Of a stretch of 64,000 nt of DNA, positions 27,518 to 35,186 are shown one piece after another. Position numbers and translations under genes: made by a program. Origin of the DNA: Leptospiraceae bacterium (lineage in GTDB: Bacteria; Spirochaetota; Leptospiria; Leptospirales; Leptospiraceae); NCBI GenBank assembly GCA_016711485.1, contig JADJSX010000009.1:62001-126000 (forward strand), read 5' to 3'. The notes beneath the pieces are model-generated. The model was not told where the DNA came from, searched no databases, and saw only the letters and a list, made by a program, of their open reading frames with translations. Each line of letters opens with the position of its first letter. Positions within the stretch are counted from its first letter, which is position 1.

Positions 27518-27780
27518 CTAAATATCCCCCTCAACATCCAAAATCCCTGTCAAGACTTCTTCTAAATTATTTTCAACCTGCTCATTGGTAAATCGAATAA
27601 CTCGAAATCCATTCTGTGTTAAGACTTTTTCTCTTTCTGCATCTTGCTCTTTCTGACTATCATGCACATCTCTGTCTATCTCAACTATTAATTTGTATTT
27701 GTGACAATAGAAGTCTACGATGAATCCAAGTATTACTTGCTGCTTACGAAAATGTAATCCGTATAACTTGTAAAAAACAT
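27518..27780 (-). pseudogene. DUF559 gene fragment (C-terminal nuclease-like core)
   Basis: The frame reads KLYGLHFRKQQVILGFIVDF, YCHKYKLIVEIDRDVHDSQK, EQDAEREKVLTQNGFRVIRF and TNEQVENNLEEVL to a TAG at 27520-27518. These are the core strands and helices of DUF559 (Vsr/restriction-endonuclease-like fold). The N-terminal helices are missing here but exist as four separate fragments in the array. It appears that one gene was broken up by recombination at the repeats. Confidence 0.75.
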
Positions 27781-27785
27781 TTTAC

Positions 27786-27814
27786 TTGACAGTCTCTTTA
27801 AAATAAAATAATTT
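27786..27814 (+). promoter_or_regulatory. Putative promoter of the truncated DUF433/PIN cassette
   Basis: TTGACA (27786-27791) and TAATTT (27809-27814) with 17 bases between, 20 bases before the ATG of the DUF433 remnant. Confidence 0.4.
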
Positions 27815-27833
27815 AAGTTATAGGGCATTTCAA

Positions 27834-27911
27834 ATGAACGAAAAAAGTTCACTAGGACGAATAACAATCAATCCCGAGACCATGCATGGAAAAACCGAGC
27901 ATTCAAAATAA
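27834..27911 (+). pseudogene. Truncated DUF433 antitoxin
   Basis: A 25-codon ORF, MNEKSSLGRITINPETMHGK then TEHSK and stop. The first 20 residues match the DUF433 start, where MHGKPCIRG normally follows. The rest of the domain is missing; 20 bases later a PIN-type gene starts. Small, but the family signature is specific. Confidence 0.6.
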
Positions 27912-27931
27912 AAAAATACGCTGGTAATGAA

Positions 27932-28388
27932 TTGAAAACATTGAACATTTACATTGATGCTTGCTGCATTAATCGACCATTTGATGATCAGAGAGATGGT
28001 CGAGTAAGACTTGAGTCTGAATCTTTCTTAATTTTACTAGAAGAAATAGAAAAAGGGAAGTTAAATTGGCTAGGCAGTGTAATCTTAGATTTTGAGATTG
28101 AACAAAATCCTGATAAAATAAAACAAAAGAAAGAAAGCAAGGAATTATTTACTTTCTGTAAATAAAAAAATTAATATAAATCAAGAGATCAAAAATAGAG
28201 CAGATGAATTACAGGCGTTAGGATTCAAAACTTTTGATGCTCTTCATATAGCTTGTGCTGAATATGAAAAGTCTGATGTTTTCTTAACTACTGATGATAA
28301 GCTATTAAAACTAGCTATTAGGATTCAGAAGATTTTAAAAGTTAAAGTATTTAATATTACGAGCTGGACACAGGAGTATTTAAAATGA
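27932..28388 (+). pseudogene. PIN-domain toxin, frameshifted
   Basis: From a TTG start the frame reads KTLNIYIDACCINRPFDDQR and WLGSVILDFEIEQNPD, then stops at 28163-28165 after KELFTFCK. Removing one T from the TTATTTAC run near 28148 gives a continuous frame with NQEIKNRADELQALGFKTFD, ALHIACAEYEKSDVFLTTDD and a TGA at 28386-28388. The acidic PIN residues are split across both frames. The stop overlaps the next ORF as ATGA. An alternative is a sequencing error in a T-run. Confidence 0.8.
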
Positions 28389-28603
28389 AAACAAAAAAAA
28401 AGACAAACCAAGAAATCTTAGTATATGGATATGAACTTTTATATAAAAATCTCGGTCCTGTGGATTATACAAGATTTCTGCAACAAATAGAAACAGGTTA
28501 TGGCGATTATACCAAGCAAAGAGATGGGTGGCTTAAAAAACATTCAATAGATTCTATCTATTCAACATTAACCGCACAAAAAAAAAGAAAAGCTGCTGTA
28601 TGA
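28385..28603 (+). CDS. Small partner of the frameshifted PIN toxin
   Basis: A 72-residue protein with KTNQEILVYGYELLYKNLGP and VDYTRFLQQIETGYGDYTKQ. It is a helical, charged product often found immediately after PIN toxins of this subtype; I infer an antitoxin role. It overlaps the toxin stop by four bases and is intact. Confidence 0.65.
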   Translation: MKTKKKTNQEILVYGYELLYKNLGPVDYTRFLQQIETGYGDYTKQRDGWLKKHSIDSIYSTLTAQKKRKAAV

Positions 28604-28611
28604 CCACTTAC

Positions 28612-28691
28612 TAATTCATATTCTGCCGAAAGTGTTTGGCTAGTTCTAGTTTTTCTTGTGTGGCTTTGGCGCCCTTGATTGTGTTTTTCAT
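28612..28691 (-). pseudogene. DUF559 gene fragment 3 (N-terminal part)
   Basis: ATG at 28691-28689; encodes the MKNTI start and the following KATQEKLELAKHF-like segment with small changes. It ends at the stop of the preceding cassette. The repeat left arm begins 20 bases beyond its start. Confidence 0.55.
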
Positions 28692-28710
28692 GGGTTCTTT
28701 TTTAGACTTC

Positions 28711-28818
28711 TTACCTATCCCCGATTTTGTAGGAGTTGATTTATTTTTTTGTGTTGCACCCCTTTTATTCCTCCCGTGCTTGGTCGCGCCCTTCGCCTTC
28801 GCACGGAAAGAGGTTACG
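28711..28818. repeat. Composite repeat, left arm copy
   Basis: Begins TTACCTATCCCCGATTTTGT and ends CCTTCGCACGGAAAGAGGTT. No right arm follows; the RelE-type cassette starts about 45 bases later. Confidence 0.6.
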
Positions 28819-28863
28819 TTTTAATTTAACGTAAATGCATTGCCACAAAGCCTCAGAGAAATG

Positions 28864-29157
28864 CTAGTCTAAATCTTTTAGAATTTGAGCGGTATGAAAG
28901 ATGGCGGCTATTTCTATTTTGTCGGTTTTTATCCTATATACGATTCTGTAATTACCGTAGCGCCTCTCTCGTAAATCGTTTTGGTTGTATTCGGGTACGA
29001 TTCTGCCGGATAACGGAGATTTGCCAATTATTTCTATTTTTTGAATGATTTGCGATATTACATTTTTTGCATATATTTTAGAATCTTTGGCTATATAATC
29101 TCTGATTCCTCAGAGATGGTCAATGGCTTTAGGAGACCAATAAATATTTTCAGGCAT
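28864..29157 (-). pseudogene. RelE/ParE-family toxin with an in-frame TGA
   Basis: The 97-codon frame reads MPENIYWSPKAIDHL, then TGA at 29112-29110, then GIRDYIAKDSKIYAKNVISQ, SPLSGRIVPEYNQNDLRERR and YGNYRIVYRIKTDKIEIAAI, ending FHTAQILKDLD. This is a complete ParE/RelE fold apart from the stop at codon 16. A CGA to TGA change would be enough. The ATG lies within the end of the antitoxin gene. No in-frame restart with the N-terminal strand is possible. Confidence 0.82.
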
Positions 29158-29347
29158 AGAGAAATTCTTCTATTACTTCTGAATGAGGAATACCCTTTCC
29201 TTCATCCAATTGTCTTAAAGAAGAGTCGATAACTAGTTTAAAAAATAACTCTTCTAATATCCTATCTAGGGATACATCTTCTGGGAGAGATTGAATCATT
29301 TCTATTACTTGTTCTTTTATCATAACTTTTACCTTACCCAAGGTCAT
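29150..29347 (-). CDS. RelB/ParD-type antitoxin
   Basis: The 65-residue protein has EQVIEMIQSLPEDVSLDRIL and EELFFKLVIDSSLRQLDEGK, ending HSEVIEEFLYA. This matches small helical antitoxins that precede ParE/RelE toxins (DEGKGIPHSEV motif). The real start may be the internal Met at about residue 9 (MIKEQVIEMIQ). Its stop overlaps the toxin start by eight bases. Intact. Confidence 0.78.
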   Translation of the reverse strand: MTLGKVKVMIKEQVIEMIQSLPEDVSLDRILEELFFKLVIDSSLRQLDEGKGIPHSEVIEEFLYA

Positions 29348-29471
29348 TCTAAACTGGAAAAATAAAATAGCAAGGAGTTTTAGTGAGCCTCATTGTAAAA
29401 ATCTAATCGGGAAAAAATATCAACAATTCCCATTACTGACTAAAGCAAATTTAGCCACCACTCGTAAACTC

Positions 29472-29524
29472 GCAAGTTCTAGTTTTTCTTGTGTGGCGTT
29501 GGCGTTGATGATTGTGTTTTTCAT
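29472..29524 (-). pseudogene. DUF559 gene fragment 4 (first codons only)
   Basis: ATG at 29524-29522 and about 17 codons of the same MKNTIINA...EKLEL start, then no further match. It is again followed on its right by the composite repeat. Confidence 0.5.
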
Positions 29525-29544
29525 GGGTTTCTTTTTTAGACTTC

Positions 29545-29823
29545 TTACCTATCCCCGACTTTTTAGGAATTGATTTATTTTTCTGTGTTGCACCCCTTTC
29601 CTTCCGCCCGCGCTCAGTCGCGCCCTTCGCCTTCGCACAGAAAGAGGTAACTTTGTCGTATTCGCAGAATCTTTTACTTTACAAAGCAAAGAACGTTTCG
29701 TAAGTAAAAGGAAATTTCGAATTAGTCGCCTCTTTCCGAGCTTGCACTGAGTTTATCGAATGTGTCGGAAAGGGGCTAATCTGTATTAAACTGTGCAAGA
29801 ACGGAAAAGTTGGGGATAGGTAA
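29545..29823. repeat. Composite inverted-repeat element, complete copy 2
   Basis: A 279-base element. Its ends are inverse: TTACCTATCCCCGACTTTTT and the complement of AGTTGGGGATAGGTAA. The middle holds an imperfect palindrome (CTTTTACTTTACAAAGC ... CGTAAGTAAAAG), flanked by the two blocks AGAAAGAGGTAAC and GTCGCCTCTTTCC, also inverse. It can therefore fold end to end. This is the cleanest copy to define the family. Confidence 0.72.
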
Positions 29824-29831
29824 TATTCCAT

Positions 29832-30668
29832 TTAGAATCGTGTCAAACACTGATTCTCTGTAATTCTAAATTTAATACCAGTTATTTGATTACCTTCAAT
29901 CCATTTGCCTCCCGGTGTCGAATCACAAACGGGATCGATCCACTTATCATTTGCCCCGTCTCCTTTACCAGTGCCACTTGGTCTATCAAATATAGAGACA
30001 TTAACTTTTTTGTTACCACAATCTTGTAACCAAACCTTAATGCCTTGAATAGGAGTATCTTCGTTACTTGTTTGAAGCCAAGTATCGCTAGTAACAACGT
30101 CGCTTAAAATACCTTGACTTTTGATCTGGTATTTTATCTTACAAGTCGGTATATTTATTCCTGAACTATTCAATTTAATTTTCCATATCAATTTTCCATA
30201 GTCTCTGAATCCTTCACCAAAATCATCAATCCCACCATGTTCATTTCCGTAATTTTGAAGGAATACACTGAAGTTTAATTTCGAAAATTCACTTACTATT
30301 GTTGCCTTTGGCTCTGAACTCCCTGGCAATTGCTTGTTTGAAATAGAAGTATTATAACAATCGTCTATAATTTTACGTTCATTTTCATTTGGCTTGATTA
30401 TTTTAATAAATTCATTTTTATACTCTAAACTATTTTCAAAGTTAAAAATTTTATTTTTAAACTCAGAATAAATCCCAATACGAGTAGTTGACTTACTAAA
30501 TATTTCTTTACCTCTATTTTCAAGGCAATAAGTTAAATCAACGATCTCATCTCTGACACACTTTTCTCCAATAAGTTGCCGACCAGCACTGCATATTTTC
30601 TTTTCATAATCTTTACAGCAGTTAAAAATTAAAAATACCAATGAAAAAATCATAACCATCTTCTTCAT
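29832..30668 (-). CDS. Lipoprotein of unknown function
   Basis: A 278-residue exported protein with a lipobox IFNCCKD (Cys about residue 17-18) and a Cys-rich N-terminus (KICSAGRQLIGEKCV). The rest is beta-rich (KINLN..., TWLQTSNEDTPIQGIKVWLQ) and holds paired Cys residues (TCKIKY, QDCGNKK, DPVCDSTPG). It resembles spirochaete surface lipoproteins in general build; no family recognised. Starts 110 bases downstream of the next gene on the same strand. Confidence 0.72.
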   Translation of the reverse strand: MKKMVMIFSLVFLIFNCCKDYEKKICSAGRQLIGEKCVRDEIVDLTYCLENRGKEIFSKSTTRIGIYSEFKNKIFNFENSLEYKNEFIKIIKPNENERKIIDDCYNTSISNKQLPGSSEPKATIVSEFSKLNFSVFLQNYGNEHGGIDDFGEGFRDYGKLIWKIKLNSSGINIPTCKIKYQIKSQGILSDVVTSDTWLQTSNEDTPIQGIKVWLQDCGNKKVNVSIFDRPSGTGKGDGANDKWIDPVCDSTPGGKWIEGNQITGIKFRITENQCLTRF

Positions 30669-30777
30669 AACATTTCTCCTAACGAATAACCCTAATTACT
30701 CGCATTAAATTAAATTTTATACAACAACACACTTCCGCATAATAAACATTTTTCGCTTAAAAAAATAAATCCAAACC

Positions 30778-31248
30778 CTACGGACCTGATACACAACGCA
30801 CATAATAGGCATTAGTCTTAAAGAAGAGGTCAAGTATGCCAAGGTTGAAATTGACGGACCACGCATTGTTATTACTCGGTGCATACGTTGTAGAACTCCA
30901 ATAATAGCTGGCAATAGTTGCAGGAAAGGCAGTGGAATCAATTGCGGGAGAAGTTGCTTTTGTATATTCTGCAATAGTCTTAAGTTCATTGACGTTTGGC
31001 AGTCTCCATGTCCTACTTGCCAAAGACAAACTGTTACAATAGCTGACTGCACTTGCCCAGGTTGCAGTAGTCTCACTCCCGGTGCTACAGTTTGTCCCCG
31101 ATAGTCCCTGACTGCATTTCTGCCAAGCAAGGTTTGTTGCTAGGTCTTTGACTGTACCATCACTGTTATCCGTAAAAGGTGCCGCCTCTACTTGCGTTGC
31201 AAGCAGGATGAATAATGAAAAATTAAGAATTAAAATTTTAGGAAACAT
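30778..31248 (-). CDS. DUF1566 (Lcl) domain exported protein
   Basis: The 156-residue product has a signal peptide (LNFSLFILLATQVEA) and one DUF1566 domain: FTDNSDGTVKDLATNLAWQK, ASAVSYCNSLSLASRTWRLP, then VNELKTIAEYTK and YYWSSTTYAPSNNNAWSVNF, ending YYVRCVSGP. These domains are common on spirochaete surface proteins and resemble C-type-lectin-like folds; ligand unknown. AGGAG lies before the ATG. A decayed IS3 element lies upstream. Confidence 0.85.
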   Translation of the reverse strand: MFPKILILNFSLFILLATQVEAAPFTDNSDGTVKDLATNLAWQKCSQGLSGTNCSTGSETTATWASAVSYCNSLSLASRTWRLPNVNELKTIAEYTKATSPAIDSTAFPATIASYYWSSTTYAPSNNNAWSVNFNLGILDLFFKTNAYYVRCVSGP

Positions 31249-31351
31249 TTTAGTTTCTCCTTTTATTTTTTTTTAATATTGATAAATTTTTATATCTAGC
31301 CATCTATACTACCGACAAACCAAATTCCTAAATAATCCAGCTACGGTCCTG

Positions 31352-32233
31352 TCAATTCCTAAAATAAGTAGACCATTTTTTATAGTAAGCTTCATCTGGA
31401 GTTAGGTAATCAATTGTTTGGTGGAGTCTTGATTCATTGTATATTTTGATACTTTGTTTAATTGACTTGCGAGCCAATTCCTTAGAAGGAAATTTATCTA
31501 ATAGAAATTCATCCTTCAAAATTCCATTCACCCTTTCAGCAACGGCGTTCTCATAACAGTGATTATCCTCTGTCATGCTTATACGAATATTTTGCGATTT
31601 AAGAATATTCACGTAATCATAGCAGCAATACTGCGAACCACGATCGGAATGATGATACACTATTTCAGGATGCGTTTTAGGTAGCATTTTGAGTGCAATC
31701 TCAAGTGCCTTAATTGACTCTTCTACGATCAGGCTTTCTCCAATGTTGTAACCGAGTATTTTCTTTGTATTCCTTTCTGTAAGTAACGACAAATATAGAT
31801 TACCCTCAAGTGTAGGTATATATGTAATATACGAAACTATAATGAATCCGGAAAATTGGTAGGCAAATCTTTTATTTCATTTCTATAGATTGGAAATTTA
31901 TGACGGGAATTTGTAGTTTTTATTGATCGCTTTTTCTTTTTGATGGCTAATCCATATTCGTTCATAAGCGAAAAGAGCCAATCCCTGCCTATCTTAAATG
32001 AGAGTTTCTTATCCATCTCCTTTTTTAATTTGATAGTTCCTGTTTTGGCTTTTAGTTTGCGTATTTTCAACACTTCTTTGATTACTATTGCTTTTTTCTC
32101 TTCTTCTTTTATTAGCCTCTTTTTGCCTTTATAATAATTTGCTCTACTATGTCCTAGATAGTGACTACAGCGTCTAAATGATATTAGCCGCTTAGTCCTT
32201 GCTCGCTCTAAAGTTTTACTGAAAAGTTTTTTT
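31352..32233 (-). pseudogene. IS3-family transposase orfB, inactivated
   Basis: orfB is entered from orfA by a -1 shift at a run of nine A (32235-32227), then reads SKTLERARTKRLISFRRCSH and NYYKGKKRLIKEEEKKA. It reaches NFPDSL and a TAG near 31840. One lost base there separates it from VSYITYIPTLEGNLYLSLLT. Catalytic residues: the first Asp (normally VSDITYI) has become Tyr, while HHSDRGSQY and the Glu in ENAVAERVNG remain. Two independent lesions make activity impossible. Confidence 0.85.
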
Positions 32234-32597
32234 TTACGTCCGTATTGTAATGCTCATCCACAACTTCTATCAAAGTCTCATATACTTGATTTTTCATTAC
32301 TGAATCTGCTAATGCTATCTTCAACTTCTTGATCTCTTCTTTCAACTTTTTTCGTTCTTCTACTTCATTCGGCATCTGTATCACCACCTTTCTTGCTAAA
32401 TCACTTTTCGTTCCCCATTTCTTCAACCACTTTCTCACAGTCGATGAGCCTGAAATGTCGTAAAACTTTCTAGCTCCTTCCATCGTAAACTTTCCTTGCC
32501 TGATTTCTTCTACCACTTTTTTCTGAAAGGCTTCGCTATATCGAATATATGTCGGACTTACTTTTTTTTCCATTTCGTCTCTCCTATATATTGTCAA
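32208..32597 (-). CDS. IS3-family transposase orfA
   Basis: A 129-residue protein with an HTH (RYSEAFQKKVVEEIRQGKFT, ARKFYDISGSSTVRKWLKKW) and a leucine-zipper-like coiled coil (EERKKLKEEIKKLKIALADS), the usual orfA layout. The likely start is MEKKVSPTYIRYSEAF, nine codons in. Near its 3' end the A9 run provides the frameshift site that would make the OrfAB fusion. Confidence 0.88.
   Translation of the reverse strand: MTIYRRDEMEKKVSPTYIRYSEAFQKKVVEEIRQGKFTMEGARKFYDISGSSTVRKWLKKWGTKSDLARKVVIQMPNEVEERKKLKEEIKKLKIALADSVMKNQVYETLIEVVDEHYNTDVKKNFSVKL
32227..32235 (-). promoter_or_regulatory. Putative programmed -1 frameshift site (A9)
   Basis: Nine consecutive A on the coding strand near the end of orfA. 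Slipping back one base moves the ribosome into the orfB frame, as is usual in IS3 elements. Confidence 0.6.
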
Positions 32598-32610
32598 CTA
32601 TTTCAGGACA

Positions 32611-32912
32611 AGACAAGGAGCAGTTCCTGTCACTGGACAGTTGGAAGAAGTGCTTGTCCATGTTCCTGTCCATCCGGCTGGAATTCCACTAGAAAGATCA
32701 TAATTTGCAACCGGAGTATAATTTACCGTAGCCGCACTCCCATTACCACTACTACTTCCACCAGCCGCACCACCCAATCCAAGTAAAACCAGAAGATTCA
32801 TTAACCCTGACGAACCATCCCCCGACTTAGAATTCAAGGAAGAAAGTAAAACTCCCGTACACCCCTGCACAAAAACCAGACTAACACCGATTATCCATAA
32901 CTTTATTTTCAT
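32611..32912 (-). pseudogene. Lipoprotein gene truncated by the IS3 insertion
   Basis: The remaining ~100 residues have a lipobox FVQGCTGV (Cys about residue 18), a Gly/Ser-rich linker (GLGGAAGGSSSGNGS), and the start of a beta domain (ANYDLSSGIPAGWTGTWTST). The frame enters the IS end at 32610 and stops four codons later. No continuation of the domain was recognised beyond the IS. It is likely a surface lipoprotein that has lost its functional domain. Confidence 0.65.
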
Positions 32913-32914
32913 AA

Positions 32915-33655
32915 CTATCTCCTTTTCTCTGCTGCTTTAATTTCTTTGTCCAAGACTTGGATTTCTGACATCACCTCTGCGAAATCAGATTCTCCTGCGA
33001 ATGCACAGGCGATGGTGATGGTTGCTTTGAATGTTTTGCAGGCAAGTTCTACGTTGCTGGATAAGTCTTGGAAGGCGGAAGTGTTTACTCCCGTGATCGC
33101 GCCAAAAACTTGTGCGCCTTGTCTACTCATCTTTGCACTTTGGATACAGTCTTGTAGACCTGATTTTGCATTTTTACATTCCGAGGCATTCTTCTTTCCA
33201 GTGCGTCGCATTTCTGCAAGCTCTTGCTCTCTTTCTTCTTTTTCTAACCTTAGCTTTTCGATTCTCGCAAGCCTATCTGCTTCCGCCTGACGTTTTTCTT
33301 CCTCGGCATGCCACTTCTCGTCCCTCTTCCTTGCTCCAGGAAGCGAAGAGGCTTGCCAGGATTCGAGGGATTTTATTTTTCTATCTGTCTCGGAGATAAC
33401 TAGTAGTATCTGCTTTTTATTCTTTGGGTCAGCTTCTAGCTCTGCCTGTTCTTCTAAAAACCGCTTCCTTTTGAAATATGCTTCCGTCAAAGTTTTAAAC
33501 CTGCAATCAATATAATCCGCTTCATAACCCTCATACGAACTGCATGTAAACGGTTTCACAAGAATTGGCGCTTCTAGGTATTCCGTTCTTTTTGCTATCG
33601 TTATACAGTTTGTGAGGGTAATTAGGAGTAGGCTTAGAACTGTCACCTCGAACAT
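32915..33655 (-). CDS. Lipoprotein with Lys/Glu-rich coiled coil
   Basis: I chose the start MFEVTVLSLLLITLTNCITI (33655), giving a lipoprotein signal with Cys about residue 17. An open frame extends upstream to 33952, but that part is translation of palindromic repeats and reads like noncoding sequence. The middle is a long charged helix (KWHAEEEKRQAEADRLARIE, LRLEKEEREQELAEMRRTGK), likely coiled coil. The C-terminus has Cys pairs (ASECKNAKSGLQDC, ELACKTFK). No family recognised. The start codon itself lies inside a palindromic repeat, so the native start may have been replaced. Confidence 0.6.
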   Translation of the reverse strand: MFEVTVLSLLLITLTNCITIAKRTEYLEAPILVKPFTCSSYEGYEADYIDCRFKTLTEAYFKRKRFLEEQAELEADPKNKKQILLVISETDRKIKSLESWQASSLPGARKRDEKWHAEEEKRQAEADRLARIEKLRLEKEEREQELAEMRRTGKKNASECKNAKSGLQDCIQSAKMSRQGAQVFGAITGVNTSAFQDLSSNVELACKTFKATITIACAFAGESDFAEVMSEIQVLDKEIKAAEKRR

Positions 33656-33771
33656 GCGAAGGCGCAGGTTGGCGAAAGCCGAAGGGCGAAGTGCAGCGAG
33701 AGGTCTATTTAGCTTAATACAATCGTAGTATTGCCAAATAGACCTCTCACGGTGGGGCTGTTCGAGGTGAC
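33642..33771. repeat. 130-base palindromic repeat
   Basis: Perfect outer arms GTCACCTCGAAC (33642-33653) and GTTCGAGGTGAC (33760-33771), with inner arms GAGAGGTCTATTT and AAATAGACCTCTC. It overlaps the start of the coiled-coil lipoprotein gene. Confidence 0.75.
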
Positions 33772-33784
33772 AAGGGTAGGGTTT

Positions 33785-33945
33785 TATTTTCCGAAGCCTG
33801 TCTTTGTCATTCTCGAGTTCTTTTCTCGGGAATCTCAAGAAGTTAAGATTGCCACTTTTGTCACCCCTTAAATTTTCTGTAGAGGGACTCAAGAACTTGA
33901 GATTCCCGACTGAAAATTTCGGGAATGACAACTTAAATAATAGTT
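33785..33945. repeat. Palindromic repeat of the TCATTC...GAATGA type
   Basis: Outer arms TTTGTCATTCTCG and CGGGAATGACA. Inner segments contain GGGAATCTCAAG and its inverse (CTTGAGATTCCC). Repeats with these ends are common in many bacterial genomes; two further relatives lie at 39.35-39.65 and 50.5-50.65 kb. Confidence 0.6.
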
Positions 33946-33961
33946 TAATCATTGTTAGCTC

Positions 33962-34684
33962 CTATTTTTTTCCTAATGCTGTTAGGATAATTTCTTCTGT
34001 GGATTGTTCTAGTGCTTCGCTGAATTCGGCGGGGCTTAGGTTGGATAACAAAAAGGTTCGAGTAGATTTGCCCTTAGTCACTGGAGGTGATTTGTATTTG
34101 ACGGTACCGGTTTTAACATCCGTTACGCTAAATTCCAAAGTATGCTCTACTTTCCAATACCCAGCGAGGTCAATCCACCATAGGTCTAGAATTAGAGGCA
34201 AATAAAGAATATTCCCAATTCCCAAATCAGGAACTCGTGTGGGATAATCCAGCTTAACCTTTGCATTGATTTCTATACGGGAATCAACTCCGATAGATTC
34301 TAAAATCTTGGCTCGTTCTTTTTCTGTCTCCTCTTCACCCACAAAAGAAATTCTATCCGAGGCAACGTAAGCAATTTTCGAATTTCCATATTGCGTAAAC
34401 GCGGACGTGATACTTTTAGAATAAGCGGTTTCTAATCGAAGAGTATCATTATTTCTTATGAAAGGTGGATTGGAAATTGAATTTTCTATTCCCGCCCTCA
34501 CCATTTCCACTTCTATCCTCTGCGGAAAATAGAGAGTAAACTTTCGGATCGTTTTTAGATAGAGGATTTCTGTCTCCGTTGGAGGTGTCGTAACTGCTAC
34601 CGTACTACAAGAATACAAAAGGAAAATCAAAATTCCTACATAAGAAACACTTCTCCTAGTTTGTAAATATCTGATCTGGTTCAT
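33962..34684 (-). CDS. Lipoprotein of unknown function
   Basis: A 240-residue protein with a lipobox LLYSCSTV (Cys about residue 26). A mixed alpha/beta domain follows (NDTLRLETAYSKSITSAFTQ, IAYVASDRISFVG), then DLWWIDLAGYWKVEHTLEFS near residue 170. The build resembles envelope lipoproteins that assemble with others (for example LpxR-less 'GNA1162/TolB-N-like' folds), but this is a weak impression. It lies next to the coiled-coil lipoprotein on the same strand; the two may be an envelope pair. Confidence 0.65.
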   Translation of the reverse strand: MNQIRYLQTRRSVSYVGILIFLLYSCSTVAVTTPPTETEILYLKTIRKFTLYFPQRIEVEMVRAGIENSISNPPFIRNNDTLRLETAYSKSITSAFTQYGNSKIAYVASDRISFVGEEETEKERAKILESIGVDSRIEINAKVKLDYPTRVPDLGIGNILYLPLILDLWWIDLAGYWKVEHTLEFSVTDVKTGTVKYKSPPVTKGKSTRTFLLSNLSPAEFSEALEQSTEEIILTALGKK

Positions 34685-34825
34685 TTATTCCTCCCGAAAT
34701 ACAATAACCATACCCATATACCACAGAAAAACTCTGTCAAGCATTCAGGAACTAACGGTCGAAATCGGGAACGAACGGTAAAAGGAAAAGATTTTTCAAG
34801 TGCACAGAATTTTATTCTTGTCAAT

Positions 34826-34845
34826 ATGTCCCGGATATGGGACAT
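34826..34845 (+). promoter_or_regulatory. Palindromic operator before the HigBA-type pair
   Basis: ATGTCCC (34826-34832) and GGGACAT (34839-34845) are perfect inverse arms with 6 bases between. They lie 8 bases before the toxin ATG, next to a possible -35 TTGTCA (34819). Autoregulation by the antitoxin is inferred. Confidence 0.65.
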
Positions 34846-34853
34846 TAATATAA

Positions 34854-35186
34854 ATGAAGAAGGTCGAATTTCATCCGAAAGCTTTGATTGTATTGCGTGA
34901 ATTTCCCGAAAACGTACGACGCGAATTAGGTCAGGCAATCTTTGAACTGCAGAAAGGTAATTTACTGTCAATGCCTTTGTCTAAACCTATGCCATCGGTT
35001 GATAAAGGTGTAGAAGAATTGCGAGTTAAAGATGCAAGTGGGGCATTTCGAGTTTTTTATTTTACAAGACTTTCTGATAGAGTATTAATCTTTCATGCCT
35101 TTCAAAAGAAAACGCAGAAAACGCCAAAGCATGAAATTGAACTGGGTCGTAAAAGATTTAAGGAGTTATACAATGAAAAAAATTAA
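34854..35186 (+). CDS. HigB/Gp49-type RelE-family toxin
   Basis: The 110-residue protein has the fold signature MKKVEFHPKALIVLREFPEN, GVEELRVKDASGAFRVFYFT and ILIFHAF-like strand (RVLIFHAFQKKTQKTPKHEI). It is predicted to be a ribosome-dependent mRNA interferase. It is intact and overlaps the antitoxin gene by 14 bases. The operator at 34826-34845 lies upstream. In contrast to the array at 23-29 kb, both genes of this pair are open. Confidence 0.87.
   Translation: MKKVEFHPKALIVLREFPENVRRELGQAIFELQKGNLLSMPLSKPMPSVDKGVEELRVKDASGAFRVFYFTRLSDRVLIFHAFQKKTQKTPKHEIELGRKRFKELYNEKN

Larger units (their letters stand above)
31350..32610 (-). mobile_element. IS3-family element, decayed copy
   Basis: About 1261 bases, normal for IS3. 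The ends are imperfectly inverted: TGTCCTGAAATAGTTGAC on the upstream side, and TGTCAATTCCTAAAATAAGT on the other, where TCCTRAAATA is shared. No clear target duplication was found. It carries an orfA and a broken orfB. It has cut into the lipoprotein gene at 32611-32912, whose stop codon (TAG) is supplied by the IS end. Confidence 0.78.

Noticed and set aside
22700..29825. CRISPR array
   Set aside because: The repeats are 100-300 bases, irregularly spaced, and separated by genes, with no short regular spacers or cas genes.
22700..29825. Bona fide chromosomal integron
   Set aside because: No tyrosine integrase in the window and no clear attC core sites; only the cassette-like layout fits.
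30717..31130. Frame overlapping the DUF1566 gene
   Set aside because: Shadow of the DUF1566 gene, which has a signal peptide and clear domain motifs.
33656..33952. Upstream extension of the coiled-coil lipoprotein
   Set aside because: The extra ~100 codons are translation of palindromic repeats and push the signal peptide into the middle of the protein.
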